Shown here: piece by piece, positions 9,487 through 16,603 of the stretch
Position numbering within the stretch: position 1 is the stretch's first letter
How the letters are laid out: every line of letters starts with the position of its first letter
NCBI GenBank assembly: GCA_017965445.1
Contig: JAGCPZ010000062.1
Span: 1-64,000, forward strand
DNA from: Fibrobacter sp.
Lineage (GTDB): Bacteria; Fibrobacterota; Fibrobacteria; Fibrobacterales; Fibrobacteraceae
Length of the DNA: 64,000 nt
Reading direction: 5' to 3'
Made by a program: the position numbers and the translations under genes
Notes under the pieces: generated by a model
Seen by the model: the letters and a program-made list of their open reading frames with translations, nothing else
The model's database searches: none
Told to the model about the DNA's origin: nothing

Positions 9487-9552
9487 ATGAGCTCATACAA
9501 CGCAGAACACCGGTTCACAAACCTGTTAATGACAGATTAATGATCCCACTTG

Positions 9553-9760
9553 CTATTTGCAGTGGGGGTGCTCTACGTTGATCGCCAGGGGGCCAGTTTC
9601 CCCATAGGGTGTCTGCCTCGATTTTTTCGCCTGTCTAGCGGAACAAAGGGAGGTCGGCGTCAAGCAGATAGTGGAACAACCTGCCCGGAACGAATGCCAA
9701 GTCGGCAGGACGAATGCTATCGTGAATGAATATACAATTATAGGAGCTGCAAGGCAATAG
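9553..9760 (+). ncRNA. Candidate structured RNA of ~208 nt (6S-like architecture possible)
   Basis: A GC-rich stretch in AT-rich surroundings without a convincing gene. CTATTTGCAG (9553-9562) pairs with CTGCA + AATAG (9747-9760; 4-nt bulge), closing the whole element. Inside are CCTGCC/GGCAGG, GGGG/CCCC and GTGTCTGC with GCAGATA, the last including a G-U pair that works only on the plus strand. GGGGGCCAGTTTCCCC lies about 27 nt from the 5' end, resembling the GGGCCAGTCCCC segment at the same place in E. coli 6S RNA. A TTCACA-17-TTAATG promoter-like pair lies at 9514-9542. Identity as 6S RNA is only a suggestion. Confidence 0.4.
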
Positions 9761-9889
9761 GTCGCTTTGCACTCCAATTCGAGACAATCCTATTATTGAA
9801 AATGAGCGTTTTTTCACAATTTTAAATGAAAATTGCGTCCATCTGTAAATTTCTTGCACTAAAAACCGTTTTTTAAGTTAATTTTATCT

Positions 9890-10146
9890 CTGAAAATAGA
9901 GAGTTTAGCTCTTGTTCTCCATACGAAATCTCGACAATTTCAGGAAAGCGAGGACGAGGCGAACGCTCACGCGGATATGCCGTTTTGCGGTATATCTCAG
10001 TTTGCTATGCCGACTACTCAGTCGGTCTTTGGTCATGCAGACCAAGGGCAACAGCCCTTATGGGGCGTGGGTCGTTTGTGTTTATCGCTTTAAGGCTGTC
10101 GAGAGCCTCGTATGGATAAATGCAACGATCTACGCCCTTTTTTGTT
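9890..10146 (+). ncRNA. Highly structured candidate ncRNA ending in a long terminator hairpin
   Basis: Consecutive hairpins can be read on the plus strand: GATATGCCG/CGGTATATC (9974-9996, one G-U), GCCGAC/GTCGGT (10009-10026), TTGGTC/GACCAA (around 10029-10045) and AGGGC/GCCCT. A stem of about 23 bp follows (10063-10086 with 10115-10137) that contains several G-U pairs and a nested GGCT/AGCC hairpin, then a T-rich tail. G-U pairs fix the strand. A promoter-like TTGCAC lies at 9854 with an AT-rich -10 region near 9878-9886. No reading frame is conserved-looking. I do not recognise it as RNase P, tmRNA, SRP RNA or a known riboswitch. Confidence 0.6.
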
Positions 10147-10191
10147 TTCTAACAAAATCGGTTTAAATCATTTCAGGACAGGGGAAAAACT

Positions 10192-10295
10192 CTAGGCATT
10201 ATGCCTAGTGGACTTTTGCAAATGCAAAAAACAGATTGCTTTGCCCCCTCGCGGTGCAATCTGCAAAAACCTGAGGGATATACTCTAGAGGTATA
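10192..10295. promoter_or_regulatory. Cluster of perfect dyads before the small-gene cassette
   Basis: Four inverted repeats lie within 104 bp: CTAGGCAT/ATGCCTAG (10192-10208), TTTTGCA/TGCAAAA (10214-10229), CAGATTGC/GCAATCTG (10232-10263) and the near-dyad TATACTC/GAGGTATA (10279-10295). The last overlaps the promoter and leader region of the gene at 10307. They could be operators, recombination sites or element ends; none has the T-run of a terminator. Confidence 0.45.
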
Positions 10296-10306
10296 AGAGG
10301 TATATA

Positions 10307-10447
10307 ATGAATGTTGAACATGAAATTAGAGAAATAAAAGAGCGAGTCGCCAAATTAACCAAACGAATTGAAGCTTTAGAAAATGAAAAAAACAAGGAAC
10401 AGCCTAATGTTCCCATCGCACCTGCGGTATCTGGGATTCGTTGTTAG
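10307..10447 (+). CDS. 46-aa coiled-coil microprotein
   Basis: 46 aa. The first 30 residues are a charged helix with heptad-like spacing (IREIKERVAKLTKRIEAL), followed by a Pro-rich tail (PNVPIAPAV). The ATG has AAGAGG 8 nt upstream, a fair ribosome binding site. AT-rich codon use matches the next three genes, which lie on the same strand with small gaps. No family was recognised. It is short enough to be chance, but the ribosome binding site, coiled-coil composition and position support it. Confidence 0.5.
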   Translation: MNVEHEIREIKERVAKLTKRIEALENEKNKEQPNVPIAPAVSGIRC

Positions 10448-10476
10448 AAAACACCAACTCAAAAAAAAGGAAAAAT

Positions 10477-10704
10477 ATGCCCAAATGTCCTCATTGTGGT
10501 GCTCAAGTTGACGCCGATGCAAAATTCTGCGGAGAATGCGGAGAATCCACTTCACAGGTAAAACAATGTGTTCAATGCGAAAAAGAAATTCCAGTCAAGG
10601 CAAAATTTTGCAAATATTGCGGTTTTGACCAGGACAAAGATCCCTTTGACTGGACACCATCCCCTCGCAATAAATCCAAAAAAGACCCATTTGATTGGTC
10701 CTAA
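10477..10704 (+). CDS. Double zinc-ribbon protein with duplicated DPFDW motif
   Basis: 75 aa from the ATG at 10477 (AAGGA 5-9 nt upstream). Two zinc ribbons: CPHCG ... CGECG (residues 4-18) and CVQCE ... CKYCG (about 30-48). The C-terminus carries the motif KDPFDW twice, DKDPFDWTP and KKDPFDWS, separated by a basic spacer. Zinc ribbons of this type bind nucleic acid or proteins; the repeated DPFDW tail looks like a short docking motif, which is inference. It stands 20 bp ahead of another zinc-finger gene, probably in one transcript. Confidence 0.8.
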   Translation: MPKCPHCGAQVDADAKFCGECGESTSQVKQCVQCEKEIPVKAKFCKYCGFDQDKDPFDWTPSPRNKSKKDPFDWS

Positions 10705-10724
10705 TCAAGAAAAAGGAGTCTACA

Positions 10725-11540
10725 ATGTCTAGAGAAAGAAAAGAAAATGTTTGGTGTTTCCACTGTAACAATACTGGAATTGAATATATAACTGAAGAAT
10801 ATCGCAATGGCGAATGGGTAACCATTAGTTCTGCGATTCCTGGTGGTTGGCATTACTATAAAGGCGGTTATTATCTTTGTTCAAAATGTTACAATGATCC
10901 TAAAGCACATAAGGAAATAAAAATTTCTAGAAAAACTGAGTTGAAAAAGAACTTACTTACAATTTTAGTTATGTCAATTGGATTTAGTCTTACAATCGCC
11001 ATTTGGTATTTCAGTAACGGCCAATATATCATGTATGGATTAATACCAACTATTTTAGCGTTACTTGCATGTGCATTTATCAAAGAAGGAATAAAAGGTG
11101 GATTAGGCTGTTCAGCAACATTAGTAATAGCTGTTGTTGCATACTTTTATTTTTTTCATGAAGACAATTCAAATACACCTCAAGATAATCCAAGCCCAAA
11201 TGAAATTTCTAAAACAGTTAAACAATCTGCGTACCTTAATGGGATAAGCGATATTTCTAACAATAGCGAATTAGGAAACTTCTATTTTGCCATTGCAAAT
11301 AATTTTTACCACAATGATATGGGACTGAAAGGAACACCAGAACAAATTGCCGCAGGCAATAAATTAATGGTTCGTGTCTATGATTTCTTAGGAACTTCTG
11401 CTAAAAAAGAACAAATGTTGAATGTTGACAGCATGAAATTTTTCATAAAGAATTACACACAAGTATCCGAATTTCGTAGGAAAAAAGCACTTGAAGAATT
11501 ACAACTTGGCATAAATAAAATTGAATCAATAAATAAATAG
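10725..11540 (+). CDS. Zinc-finger membrane protein, unknown function
   Basis: 271 aa from the ATG at 10725, preceded by AAAAAGGAG. Residues 11-14 (CFHC) and about 51-54 (CSKC) form a putative cytoplasmic zinc site. Two or three membrane helices follow (about 75-140, including a Gly-rich loop). The rest, about 150-271, is a helical, polar, probably extracytoplasmic domain beginning with an Asn/Pro-rich linker. No family was recognised. Strongly AT-rich codon use compared with the GC-richer genes on both sides suggests acquisition together with its neighbours. Confidence 0.7.
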   Translation: MSRERKENVWCFHCNNTGIEYITEEYRNGEWVTISSAIPGGWHYYKGGYYLCSKCYNDPKAHKEIKISRKTELKKNLLTILVMSIGFSLTIAIWYFSNGQYIMYGLIPTILALLACAFIKEGIKGGLGCSATLVIAVVAYFYFFHEDNSNTPQDNPSPNEISKTVKQSAYLNGISDISNNSELGNFYFAIANNFYHNDMGLKGTPEQIAAGNKLMVRVYDFLGTSAKKEQMLNVDSMKFFIKNYTQVSEFRRKKALEELQLGINKIESINK

Positions 11541-11585
11541 AATTGATTTAAATTTCAAAAAATGACATTTCCAATGCTGTAGATT

Positions 11586-12143
11586 ATGAAAAAACTACTC
11601 TTTCTCATTCTCGTTTTTTCAATCGCCGCAATCGCAGTTGTGACAGACAAAACGGTTGATCGAAAATTCTTGCAAATCTATTTGCGCTCTGGCAACTGGA
11701 ATACCGGAGATCGTTATTCCACTATTCCTGTCATCGTAAACGGAAAGAAAACTTGTCCGTATGTGGGAAGTATTTTTGCAGAGCCATACGATGAATTTAA
11801 CTGTCCAGATGTGACCATATACCATCTTGTTCATGTGAAAAGTGCGGAAAATGGACTGACATGCTACTACGATTATACCGTAGGCGGAGATTACATGTTT
11901 GTATTGAGTAATCAAAAGAACTGCCCAGACATTCTCGCAGCATACGACGGAATGAAGTTTTTCAAAGGCGTGTATTTTGATTCCGTTGATGATTACAGGC
12001 TTTATTATAGAGACACTTTGTTAACACAGACCTTCGAGGGTGACTTTACGAAATACCCAAAAGTGCAAGAACAAATCCGCTATAGACGCATCCACATGAG
12101 CAAAGACATAAAGAAAAGAGAAGTCATAAAATTTGGGAACTAA
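11586..12143 (+). CDS. Secreted or membrane-anchored protein, unknown
   Basis: 185 aa. An N-terminal hydrophobic segment (KKLLFLILVFSIAAIAVV) acts as a signal peptide or anchor. The remainder is a mixed alpha/beta domain with four Cys residues (near 57, 72, 91 and 112), which could form disulfides outside the cytoplasm. Last gene of the AT-rich cassette, 45 bp after the preceding one and convergent with the P-II-like gene at 12154. No known family was recognised. Confidence 0.7.
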   Translation: MKKLLFLILVFSIAAIAVVTDKTVDRKFLQIYLRSGNWNTGDRYSTIPVIVNGKKTCPYVGSIFAEPYDEFNCPDVTIYHLVHVKSAENGLTCYYDYTVGGDYMFVLSNQKNCPDILAAYDGMKFFKGVYFDSVDDYRLYYRDTLLTQTFEGDFTKYPKVQEQIRYRRIHMSKDIKKREVIKFGN

Positions 12144-12153
12144 TTTAAGTTCC

Positions 12154-12507
12154 TTACTTCTTCTCTTCCGGTTCCTTACGTTCCGTAGCCTTCCATGGCG
12201 TTAGGCCCACCACGTTATCGACCGGGAGCGAGAATGCAATCCCCTGCCCCATCGTATCGAGGCCAGCCTTTTCGTAAAGCGCGTGCAACACGGCATCCTT
12301 CACGTTTAGCGGCACAAGAATCATCACCACTTCTTTTTCGGGCTGGATTGCAATATGGAAGAACGATTCAGCTTCCTTGTTTGCAGTTCCACGAGCGTTC
12401 AACACCGTTCCGCCACGTGCACCGGCATCTTTCGCCGCATCCATCACAGTGTCGGAGAATCCGTTGTTCACAATACAAATAATGAGTTCGTGACTATTCG
12501 CAGCCAT
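12154..12507 (-). CDS. P-II-like regulatory protein 1
   Basis: 117 aa with the ferredoxin-like fold of P-II/GlnB relatives: beta1 ELIICIVNNG, a Gly-rich turn (DAGARGGTVLNARG), the EKEVVMILVP strand and a C-terminal GQGIAFSLPVDNVVGL motif. The long T-loop with the uridylylated Tyr of classical GlnB is absent, so this is a P-II-like, not a canonical nitrogen, sensor. Its ribosome binding site GGAGG is 6 nt upstream and overlaps the end of the gene before it (2-bp gap). Together with the next P-II-like gene and the DUF1538 transporter it forms an operon, so it probably gates that transporter in response to a nucleotide. Confidence 0.8.
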   Translation of the reverse strand: MAANSHELIICIVNNGFSDTVMDAAKDAGARGGTVLNARGTANKEAESFFHIAIQPEKEVVMILVPLNVKDAVLHALYEKAGLDTMGQGIAFSLPVDNVVGLTPWKATERKEPEEKK

Positions 12508-12509
12508 GA

Positions 12510-12926
12510 TTATCCTCCCCTCACCTGAGAACGGTTATCGCTCAAAAAATTAAATACGGACTTGCCTATCACACTTGCCATCGGAATCGTGTAGGCAATG
12601 CCTTTTCCATTCACGATTGTCTTGAACTTTTCTTCAAGGCATTCCAAGACGGCAGGCACGTGGTCTTCACCGATGATGCTCACGATTACGGCACGTTCAG
12701 GGTCTGCAAGCCCAAGCGCCGTCATGATTTCACGCGGAGCGGTTCCGTGCCCGTACAGAACAAACTGCACATTCGCACCGAATGACTGGATATAGTCCAT
12801 GTAGAAGTCGGCTTTCGAACGCATCACCGTTGTCACGAGAATTTTCAAGCGATTCATCGAGACCTTGGAATGTACTTTTTTACGCACACCCAATTTTTTC
12901 GTCAATTTCATTGCTGTATCAATCAT
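12510..12926 (-). CDS. P-II-like regulatory protein 2
   Basis: 138 aa. A basic N-terminal extension of about 25 residues precedes a second P-II-like domain (LKILVTTVMRS ... VIVSIIGEDHVPAVL ... GKGIAYTIPMASVIG). It is diverged from its neighbour, so the two could form heterotrimers or sense different ligands. Lies between the P-II-like gene at 12154 and the transporter gene at 12935 with gaps of 2 and 8 bp. GAGGCGG precedes the start. Confidence 0.75.
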   Translation of the reverse strand: MIDTAMKLTKKLGVRKKVHSKVSMNRLKILVTTVMRSKADFYMDYIQSFGANVQFVLYGHGTAPREIMTALGLADPERAVIVSIIGEDHVPAVLECLEEKFKTIVNGKGIAYTIPMASVIGKSVFNFLSDNRSQVRGG

Positions 12927-12934
12927 CGCCGCCT

Positions 12935-14467
12935 CTACACAAAGTCAATAATTTGTTCGTCATCCGCATCCTGCAAGCGACGCATCATCATCCTATTACG
13001 CAAAAGCTTTGCAGCAATAGCCTTGAAGCCAAGAACCTGAATGGTAATAAGCGGAGTCATCGCGACCATCGCCACGATGCCAAAAGCGTAATTCAAAATC
13101 GAATTGCCTCCGTCGTGAATTACGGAGCATGCACCTATTGCCAAAGGCAAGATAAAACTCGAAGTCAAAGGACCGCTTGCCACGCCACCAGAGTCGAAAG
13201 CGATTGCCGTATAAAGTTTCGGCACAAAGAACGAAAGCCCAAGCGAAATAAAGTACCCCGGCAACAGATAGTAAATAATCGGGAACCCAATAATGATGCG
13301 AAGCATCGATAGTCCTATCGAGATGCCGACGCCCACCGAAAGCGCAATGAGCATGGAACGCTTCGTCACAAGGCCGCCGGTCACTTCTTCGACCTGCTTG
13401 TTAAGCACGTGTACCGCAGGTTCTGCAAGCACCACCACCATGCCAATGATAAAGCCAGCCATCACAAGCGCATGCGGGCGCGTCGCCAATTCGCGGCCAA
13501 TTTCAAACCCGATGGGCATGAACCCAACAATCACCGCCGTGAGGAAAATCACAAGTCCGGCAAATGTATAGAAAATGCCAAAACCAATCTGCACAAGTTT
13601 TACTTTCGGAAGCTTGAGCACCGTAAATTGCAAGGCGCAAAAGAACACGACAATCAATGCAAGTGCAATCAGGACCTCTTTTGCGACTTCAATCACGGTC
13701 GGCAAAAAATGCTCGCCAAGGCTCGCGTCCACAGAATACGCCGCCATCGAAAGTTCGTAAGTCAAATCGCCCTTCGAAAACACGACCAGCCCCATCAGCG
13801 CAAGAATCGGCCCCACGGAGCAAAGCGCAATCAAACCGAAGCTGTTTTCCGAGGCATGCTTACCGCCAATCGAGCCTGCGACACCCACGCCAAGAGCCAT
13901 GATAAACGGCACCGTAATCGGCCCCGTCGTGACGCCGCCCGAATCAAACGCAAGCGGCACGAACGCGTCCCGCCCGACAGACACCATGAGCATCCCGAGC
14001 ATGAACAGCACCATGTAAAAGAAGATGATAATCAAGGAAAGATCTTTCTTGAACACGATTTTCAAAATCGCAAGTACCAAAAAGATGCCGACGCCAACGC
14101 CAATTGTCGAAATCAACAGCAACGGCTGCACCGCATTTTTGACCTGTTCTGCAAGCACGGACAAATCAGGTTCCGCCACCGTAATGAGCATGCCCATCAC
14201 AAAGCACACCGAAACGAGCAGCAAAAGTCTGCGCGACTTGGTAAGCCCGGCACCCACAAACGTCCCCATCGGCGTCATGGCGAGGTCCGCCCCCAAGTTA
14301 AAAAGACCTATACCCAATATCAAGAAAATCGCACTGACAGAAAAGACGGCCAATTCTTTCAACGAAAAAGTAACAAGCGGAGTATAAGAAACCAGCAACA
14401 CGATAAGTGTGATGGGCAAGACAGAGGAAAACGCCTCTTTCAATTTCTCAAACAGAATTTTTTGCAT
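12935..14467 (-). CDS. DUF1538 membrane protein, UmpAB-type cation/proton antiporter
   Basis: 510 aa, almost entirely hydrophobic, with two homologous halves. Each half holds the signature AFDSGGVTTGPITVPF (first half) or AFDSGGVASGPLTSSF (second half), characteristic of DUF1538. In Halomonas two DUF1538 proteins (UmpA and UmpB) act as a two-component Na+/K+/H+ antiporter; here both units are fused in one chain. It heads an operon with two P-II-like genes, which suggests nucleotide-controlled transport. A TATTAT hexamer lies 6 nt before the ATG, without a ribosome binding site. The exact ion is not deducible. Confidence 0.85.
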   Translation of the reverse strand: MQKILFEKLKEAFSSVLPITLIVLLVSYTPLVTFSLKELAVFSVSAIFLILGIGLFNLGADLAMTPMGTFVGAGLTKSRRLLLLVSVCFVMGMLITVAEPDLSVLAEQVKNAVQPLLLISTIGVGVGIFLVLAILKIVFKKDLSLIIIFFYMVLFMLGMLMVSVGRDAFVPLAFDSGGVTTGPITVPFIMALGVGVAGSIGGKHASENSFGLIALCSVGPILALMGLVVFSKGDLTYELSMAAYSVDASLGEHFLPTVIEVAKEVLIALALIVVFFCALQFTVLKLPKVKLVQIGFGIFYTFAGLVIFLTAVIVGFMPIGFEIGRELATRPHALVMAGFIIGMVVVLAEPAVHVLNKQVEEVTGGLVTKRSMLIALSVGVGISIGLSMLRIIIGFPIIYYLLPGYFISLGLSFFVPKLYTAIAFDSGGVASGPLTSSFILPLAIGACSVIHDGGNSILNYAFGIVAMVAMTPLITIQVLGFKAIAAKLLRNRMMMRRLQDADDEQIIDFV

Positions 14468-14473
14468 CGCCGT

Positions 14474-14479
14474 ATAATA
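14474..14479 (-). promoter_or_regulatory. -10-like hexamer TATTAT, 6 nt before the start at 14467
   Basis: On the minus strand TATTAT is followed by ACGGCG and the ATG. No Shine-Dalgarno sequence is present, so the mRNA may begin at the start codon. Confidence 0.45.
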
Positions 14480-14495
14480 TAATTAAATGGTTCCG

Positions 14496-14546
14496 AGTTA
14501 CTAGTTCATAGTTACTAGTTACTAGATATTAGTCATTGGTTATTGG
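14496..14546. repeat. Degenerate TTACTAG/TTAGT tandem repeat
   Basis: Alternating GTTACTAGTT, CATAGTTACTAG and TTAGTCATTGGTTATTGG units lie between the divergent transporter and sigma-factor genes. The same low-complexity motif occurs at four more intergenic sites in the window. Confidence 0.65.
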
Positions 14547-14613
14547 AAACGCTCAAAAAAAATTTTTGCAACCATGCAACCTACCATCCACCCCACGCAT
14601 CAAAAATAACGAA

Positions 14614-15159
14614 ATGGACGAGAAAGTCATCATAAAGAAAATTCAACAAGGAAGCCGTGAAGCACTTGGCATGCTGTGGAAGTCCCACAGTACAAACGTA
14701 CTGAACCTTGCGTTCAGAATGCTCAAGAACCGCGACGAAGCCGAAGACGTACTGATGGACATTTTCGTTTCCGTTCCCGGTAAGATCAAGAACTTCCGCG
14801 GTGAAAGCGCTCTCAACACCTGGCTGTTTCGCCTTACCGTCAATGAATGTCTCATGAGGCTGCGTTCCTCAAAAAGGCACGCAGAACTCGAAGAAGGTCA
14901 CATCGATCTTCTGATGACATCAGCCATCGGGAGCAAGCACGAGGAACAAATAGATTACGACCCGGAACTTTTAGAATTTGGATTGTCGAAACTCCCTGCC
15001 GAAACACGGAGCATGCTGTGGCTAAAGGACGCCGAAGAACTCAGCGTCAAGGACTTATCCGAAATCTACAACATGCCCGAAGGGACCATCAAGGCAAGAC
15101 TCAGTCGAGCAAGGACCGTTGTCAAGAACTATTTACAGGAGAACTTGAACTATGCGTAA
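14614..15159 (+). CDS. ECF-family RNA polymerase sigma factor
   Basis: 181 aa from the ATG at 14614; upstream in-frame codons give a non-conserved leader. Region 2 (residues about 20-85) shows NLAFRMLKNRDEAEDVLMDIF and the WLFRLTVNECL end of sigma-2. Region 4 (about 120-175) has LPAETRSMLWLKDAEELSVKDLSEIYNM.. followed by GTIKARLSRAR, the DNA-recognition helix. It is the first of three overlapping genes with a putative membrane anti-sigma factor and a Cys-rich periplasmic protein, the classic layout of an envelope-stress or metal-stress ECF module. Confidence 0.9.
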   Translation: MDEKVIIKKIQQGSREALGMLWKSHSTNVLNLAFRMLKNRDEAEDVLMDIFVSVPGKIKNFRGESALNTWLFRLTVNECLMRLRSSKRHAELEEGHIDLLMTSAIGSKHEEQIDYDPELLEFGLSKLPAETRSMLWLKDAEELSVKDLSEIYNMPEGTIKARLSRARTVVKNYLQENLNYA

Positions 15160-15493
15160 TAAAATCGATTTCTCAAGACTCGAAAGAATCCAGCCCAGGG
15201 AGAATTCCTGGGAAACGGTCTGCGCAAGACTCGATTCTTCTAAAAAGAATAAATTCATCAATTTCATACAAATGCGGACTAGGTACGCACTTGCCGCGAG
15301 CTTTATCGCAATTGCATTCATCACCGCATTCACGGTCATCAGCCGCATGGACGAAGAAACGCTTCTCGTCCAGAGTGTCGCAAGCGATGAACTCGTCTCG
15401 TGGTACAACGACCTCGGCGAAACGAGCGACGACGAACTTGAAAATTTAGACACCTACAGTTCCATCAGCTATTTATTACAGGAGACAAAATAA
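15152..15493 (+). CDS. Putative single-pass anti-sigma factor
   Basis: 113 aa. The first ~43 residues are cytoplasmic and charged. One membrane helix follows (about 46-66, YALAASFIAIAFITAF), then an acidic extracytoplasmic tail (about 67-113). This is the topology of anti-sigma factors, but it is shorter than most and lacks the HxxxCxxC zinc motif. The gene overlaps the sigma gene by 8 bp and the next gene by 1 bp (TAATG), so translation is coupled. The function is inferred from topology and context only. Confidence 0.65.
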   Translation: MRNKIDFSRLERIQPRENSWETVCARLDSSKKNKFINFIQMRTRYALAASFIAIAFITAFTVISRMDEETLLVQSVASDELVSWYNDLGETSDDELENLDTYSSISYLLQETK

Positions 15494-16206
15494 TGAAAGA
15501 CTCAACAAAAATCCTTATTGCAAGCATCATTATTTTTGCTTGCTCCATCGGCTTCTTTATCGGAGCCTTCGCATTCAACAATTCCGGCTGTTCGTCATGT
15601 GCAAACAAGGCGATTACCTGCTGTTCTAAAAAAGGAACATGCGACTTCAAGGCAGGCGACTGCTGCAAGAAAAAAATGGACTGCTGCAAAAAGAAGATGG
15701 ATTGCTGCAAGCGTCACCATGAAGAATTCCGCGGAGACAAGTTCCATCATGGTCCGCACATGAGACCTCCCATGGACGGCAAGCACTTTAAAGAAGGCAA
15801 GCCGTTCAAAGATGGCAATGAACCCAAGCCGTTCGAAAAGAAGTTCAACGCTATCAAGGATATGGCATTCATGGATTCCGTGCTGCAGGTTTCCCACGAA
15901 CAGAAGGAAGCGCTGGAAAAGCAACGCCGTTCGGTGGACTCCACGTTCAAGGTTCTTCGCAAGCAAAAGAAGGAAGCCGAAAAGGCCCTCCGCGACGCTC
16001 TCGACAATAACGACGAAACAAAAATCACAGCCGCCAAGAAAGATATCCTCAAGGCTCAAGAAGCATTACTGAACCTCAGAGTTGACGGAGTCAAGGGCTT
16101 GAACAAGATTCTCACCAAGGAACAACAAGAAAAGTTCAAGTTCATGCAGTTCGAGCGTATGAAAAAAATGCAGGACAAAATGCCCCCCCCGCCACCTCGC
16201 GACTAA
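15493..16206 (+). CDS. Cys-rich CpxP/Spy-like periplasmic metal-stress protein
   Basis: 237 aa. An N-terminal hydrophobic anchor (residues about 6-28) is followed by a metallothionein-like block: CSSCANK, CCSKKGTC, GDCCKKKMDCC, KKKMDCCKRHH (about 35-75). A His/Met/Pro-rich linker follows (HHGPHMRPPMDGKH). Residues about 115-235 form a charged helical hairpin with an LTKEQQEKF element matching the LTxxQ signature of CpxP/Spy/ZraP chaperones. The ECF sigma and putative anti-sigma genes are immediately upstream. Cys, His and Met richness points to soft metals such as Cu, Ag or Zn. The metal and the signalling role are inference. Confidence 0.75.
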   Translation: MKDSTKILIASIIIFACSIGFFIGAFAFNNSGCSSCANKAITCCSKKGTCDFKAGDCCKKKMDCCKKKMDCCKRHHEEFRGDKFHHGPHMRPPMDGKHFKEGKPFKDGNEPKPFEKKFNAIKDMAFMDSVLQVSHEQKEALEKQRRSVDSTFKVLRKQKKEAEKALRDALDNNDETKITAAKKDILKAQEALLNLRVDGVKGLNKILTKEQQEKFKFMQFERMKKMQDKMPPPPPRD

Positions 16207-16252
16207 GATTTTAAAACGCAACAAAAATGATTTTCATGATTCCTTGAATAAT

Positions 16253-16290
16253 AAGCCTCCGGTCTTTTGGCCGAAGGCTTTCTGTTTTTA
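16253..16290 (+). terminator. Intrinsic terminator of the sigma-factor operon
   Basis: AGCCTCCGG and CCGAAGGCT (one mismatch) form a hairpin with loop TCTTTTGG, followed by TTCTGTTTTT. It lies 46 bp behind the Cys-rich gene. Confidence 0.75.
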
Positions 16291-16301
16291 CATATAGTAA
16301 T

Positions 16302-16380
16302 GTCATTCCCGCCACCGAGCGGGCGGACAGCACTTAGCAACTTGTTGCCTTAGTGCGCATGGCCACCTTTAGGTGGGAAT
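16302..16380. repeat. Palindromic repeat plus two hairpins
   Basis: CCCGCC/GCGGGC palindrome (16308-16325) of the dispersed type, followed by GCAC-GCAAC/GTTGC-GTGC and CCACCT/AGGTGG hairpins. They fill the space between two convergent operons. Confidence 0.55.
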
Positions 16381-16387
16381 CTCCCCA

Positions 16388-16603
16388 TCAGGAATCCACA
16401 TCTTCCCACATGTTTTCGTCGCGGTTGTCTTCCAGATGGCGTTCTGCGGTTTCTGCAATTTTTGCATTGTGGCCACGCAACGCCGCAAACGGGCTGAAGA
16501 TTTTCGCCCGGTTGGCAATAGACATCCGCGGATGCTTCATCAAAAAGTTCCAGTCATCCCGCGGATACGGCAAATCAATTATGTCTTTATAATCATCGAT
16601 CAT
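16388..16603 (-). CDS. YolD-like partner of a Y-family polymerase
   Basis: 71 aa. The pattern YKDIIDLPYP ... KHPRMSIANRAKIFSPFAAL ... GHNAKIAE matches YolD-like proteins, which in Firmicutes are encoded next to UvrX/UmuC-like polymerases and are thought to play the UmuD-like accessory role. The start overlaps the stop codon of the polymerase gene (ATGA), so the two are translationally coupled. The last ~20 residues are acidic (ERHLEDNRDENMWEDVDS). Confidence 0.8.
   Translation of the reverse strand: MIDDYKDIIDLPYPRDDWNFLMKHPRMSIANRAKIFSPFAALRGHNAKIAETAERHLEDNRDENMWEDVDS

Noticed and set aside
9635-9859. A 74-codon minus-strand frame in the gene-poor island
   Set aside because: No ribosome binding site and no recognisable domain; it overlaps the folded plus-strand RNA candidate.
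9912-10166. An 84-codon plus-strand frame across the structured RNA
   Set aside because: It covers exactly the hairpin series, has no ribosome binding site and its codons are dictated by palindromes; an RNA gene explains the sequence better.
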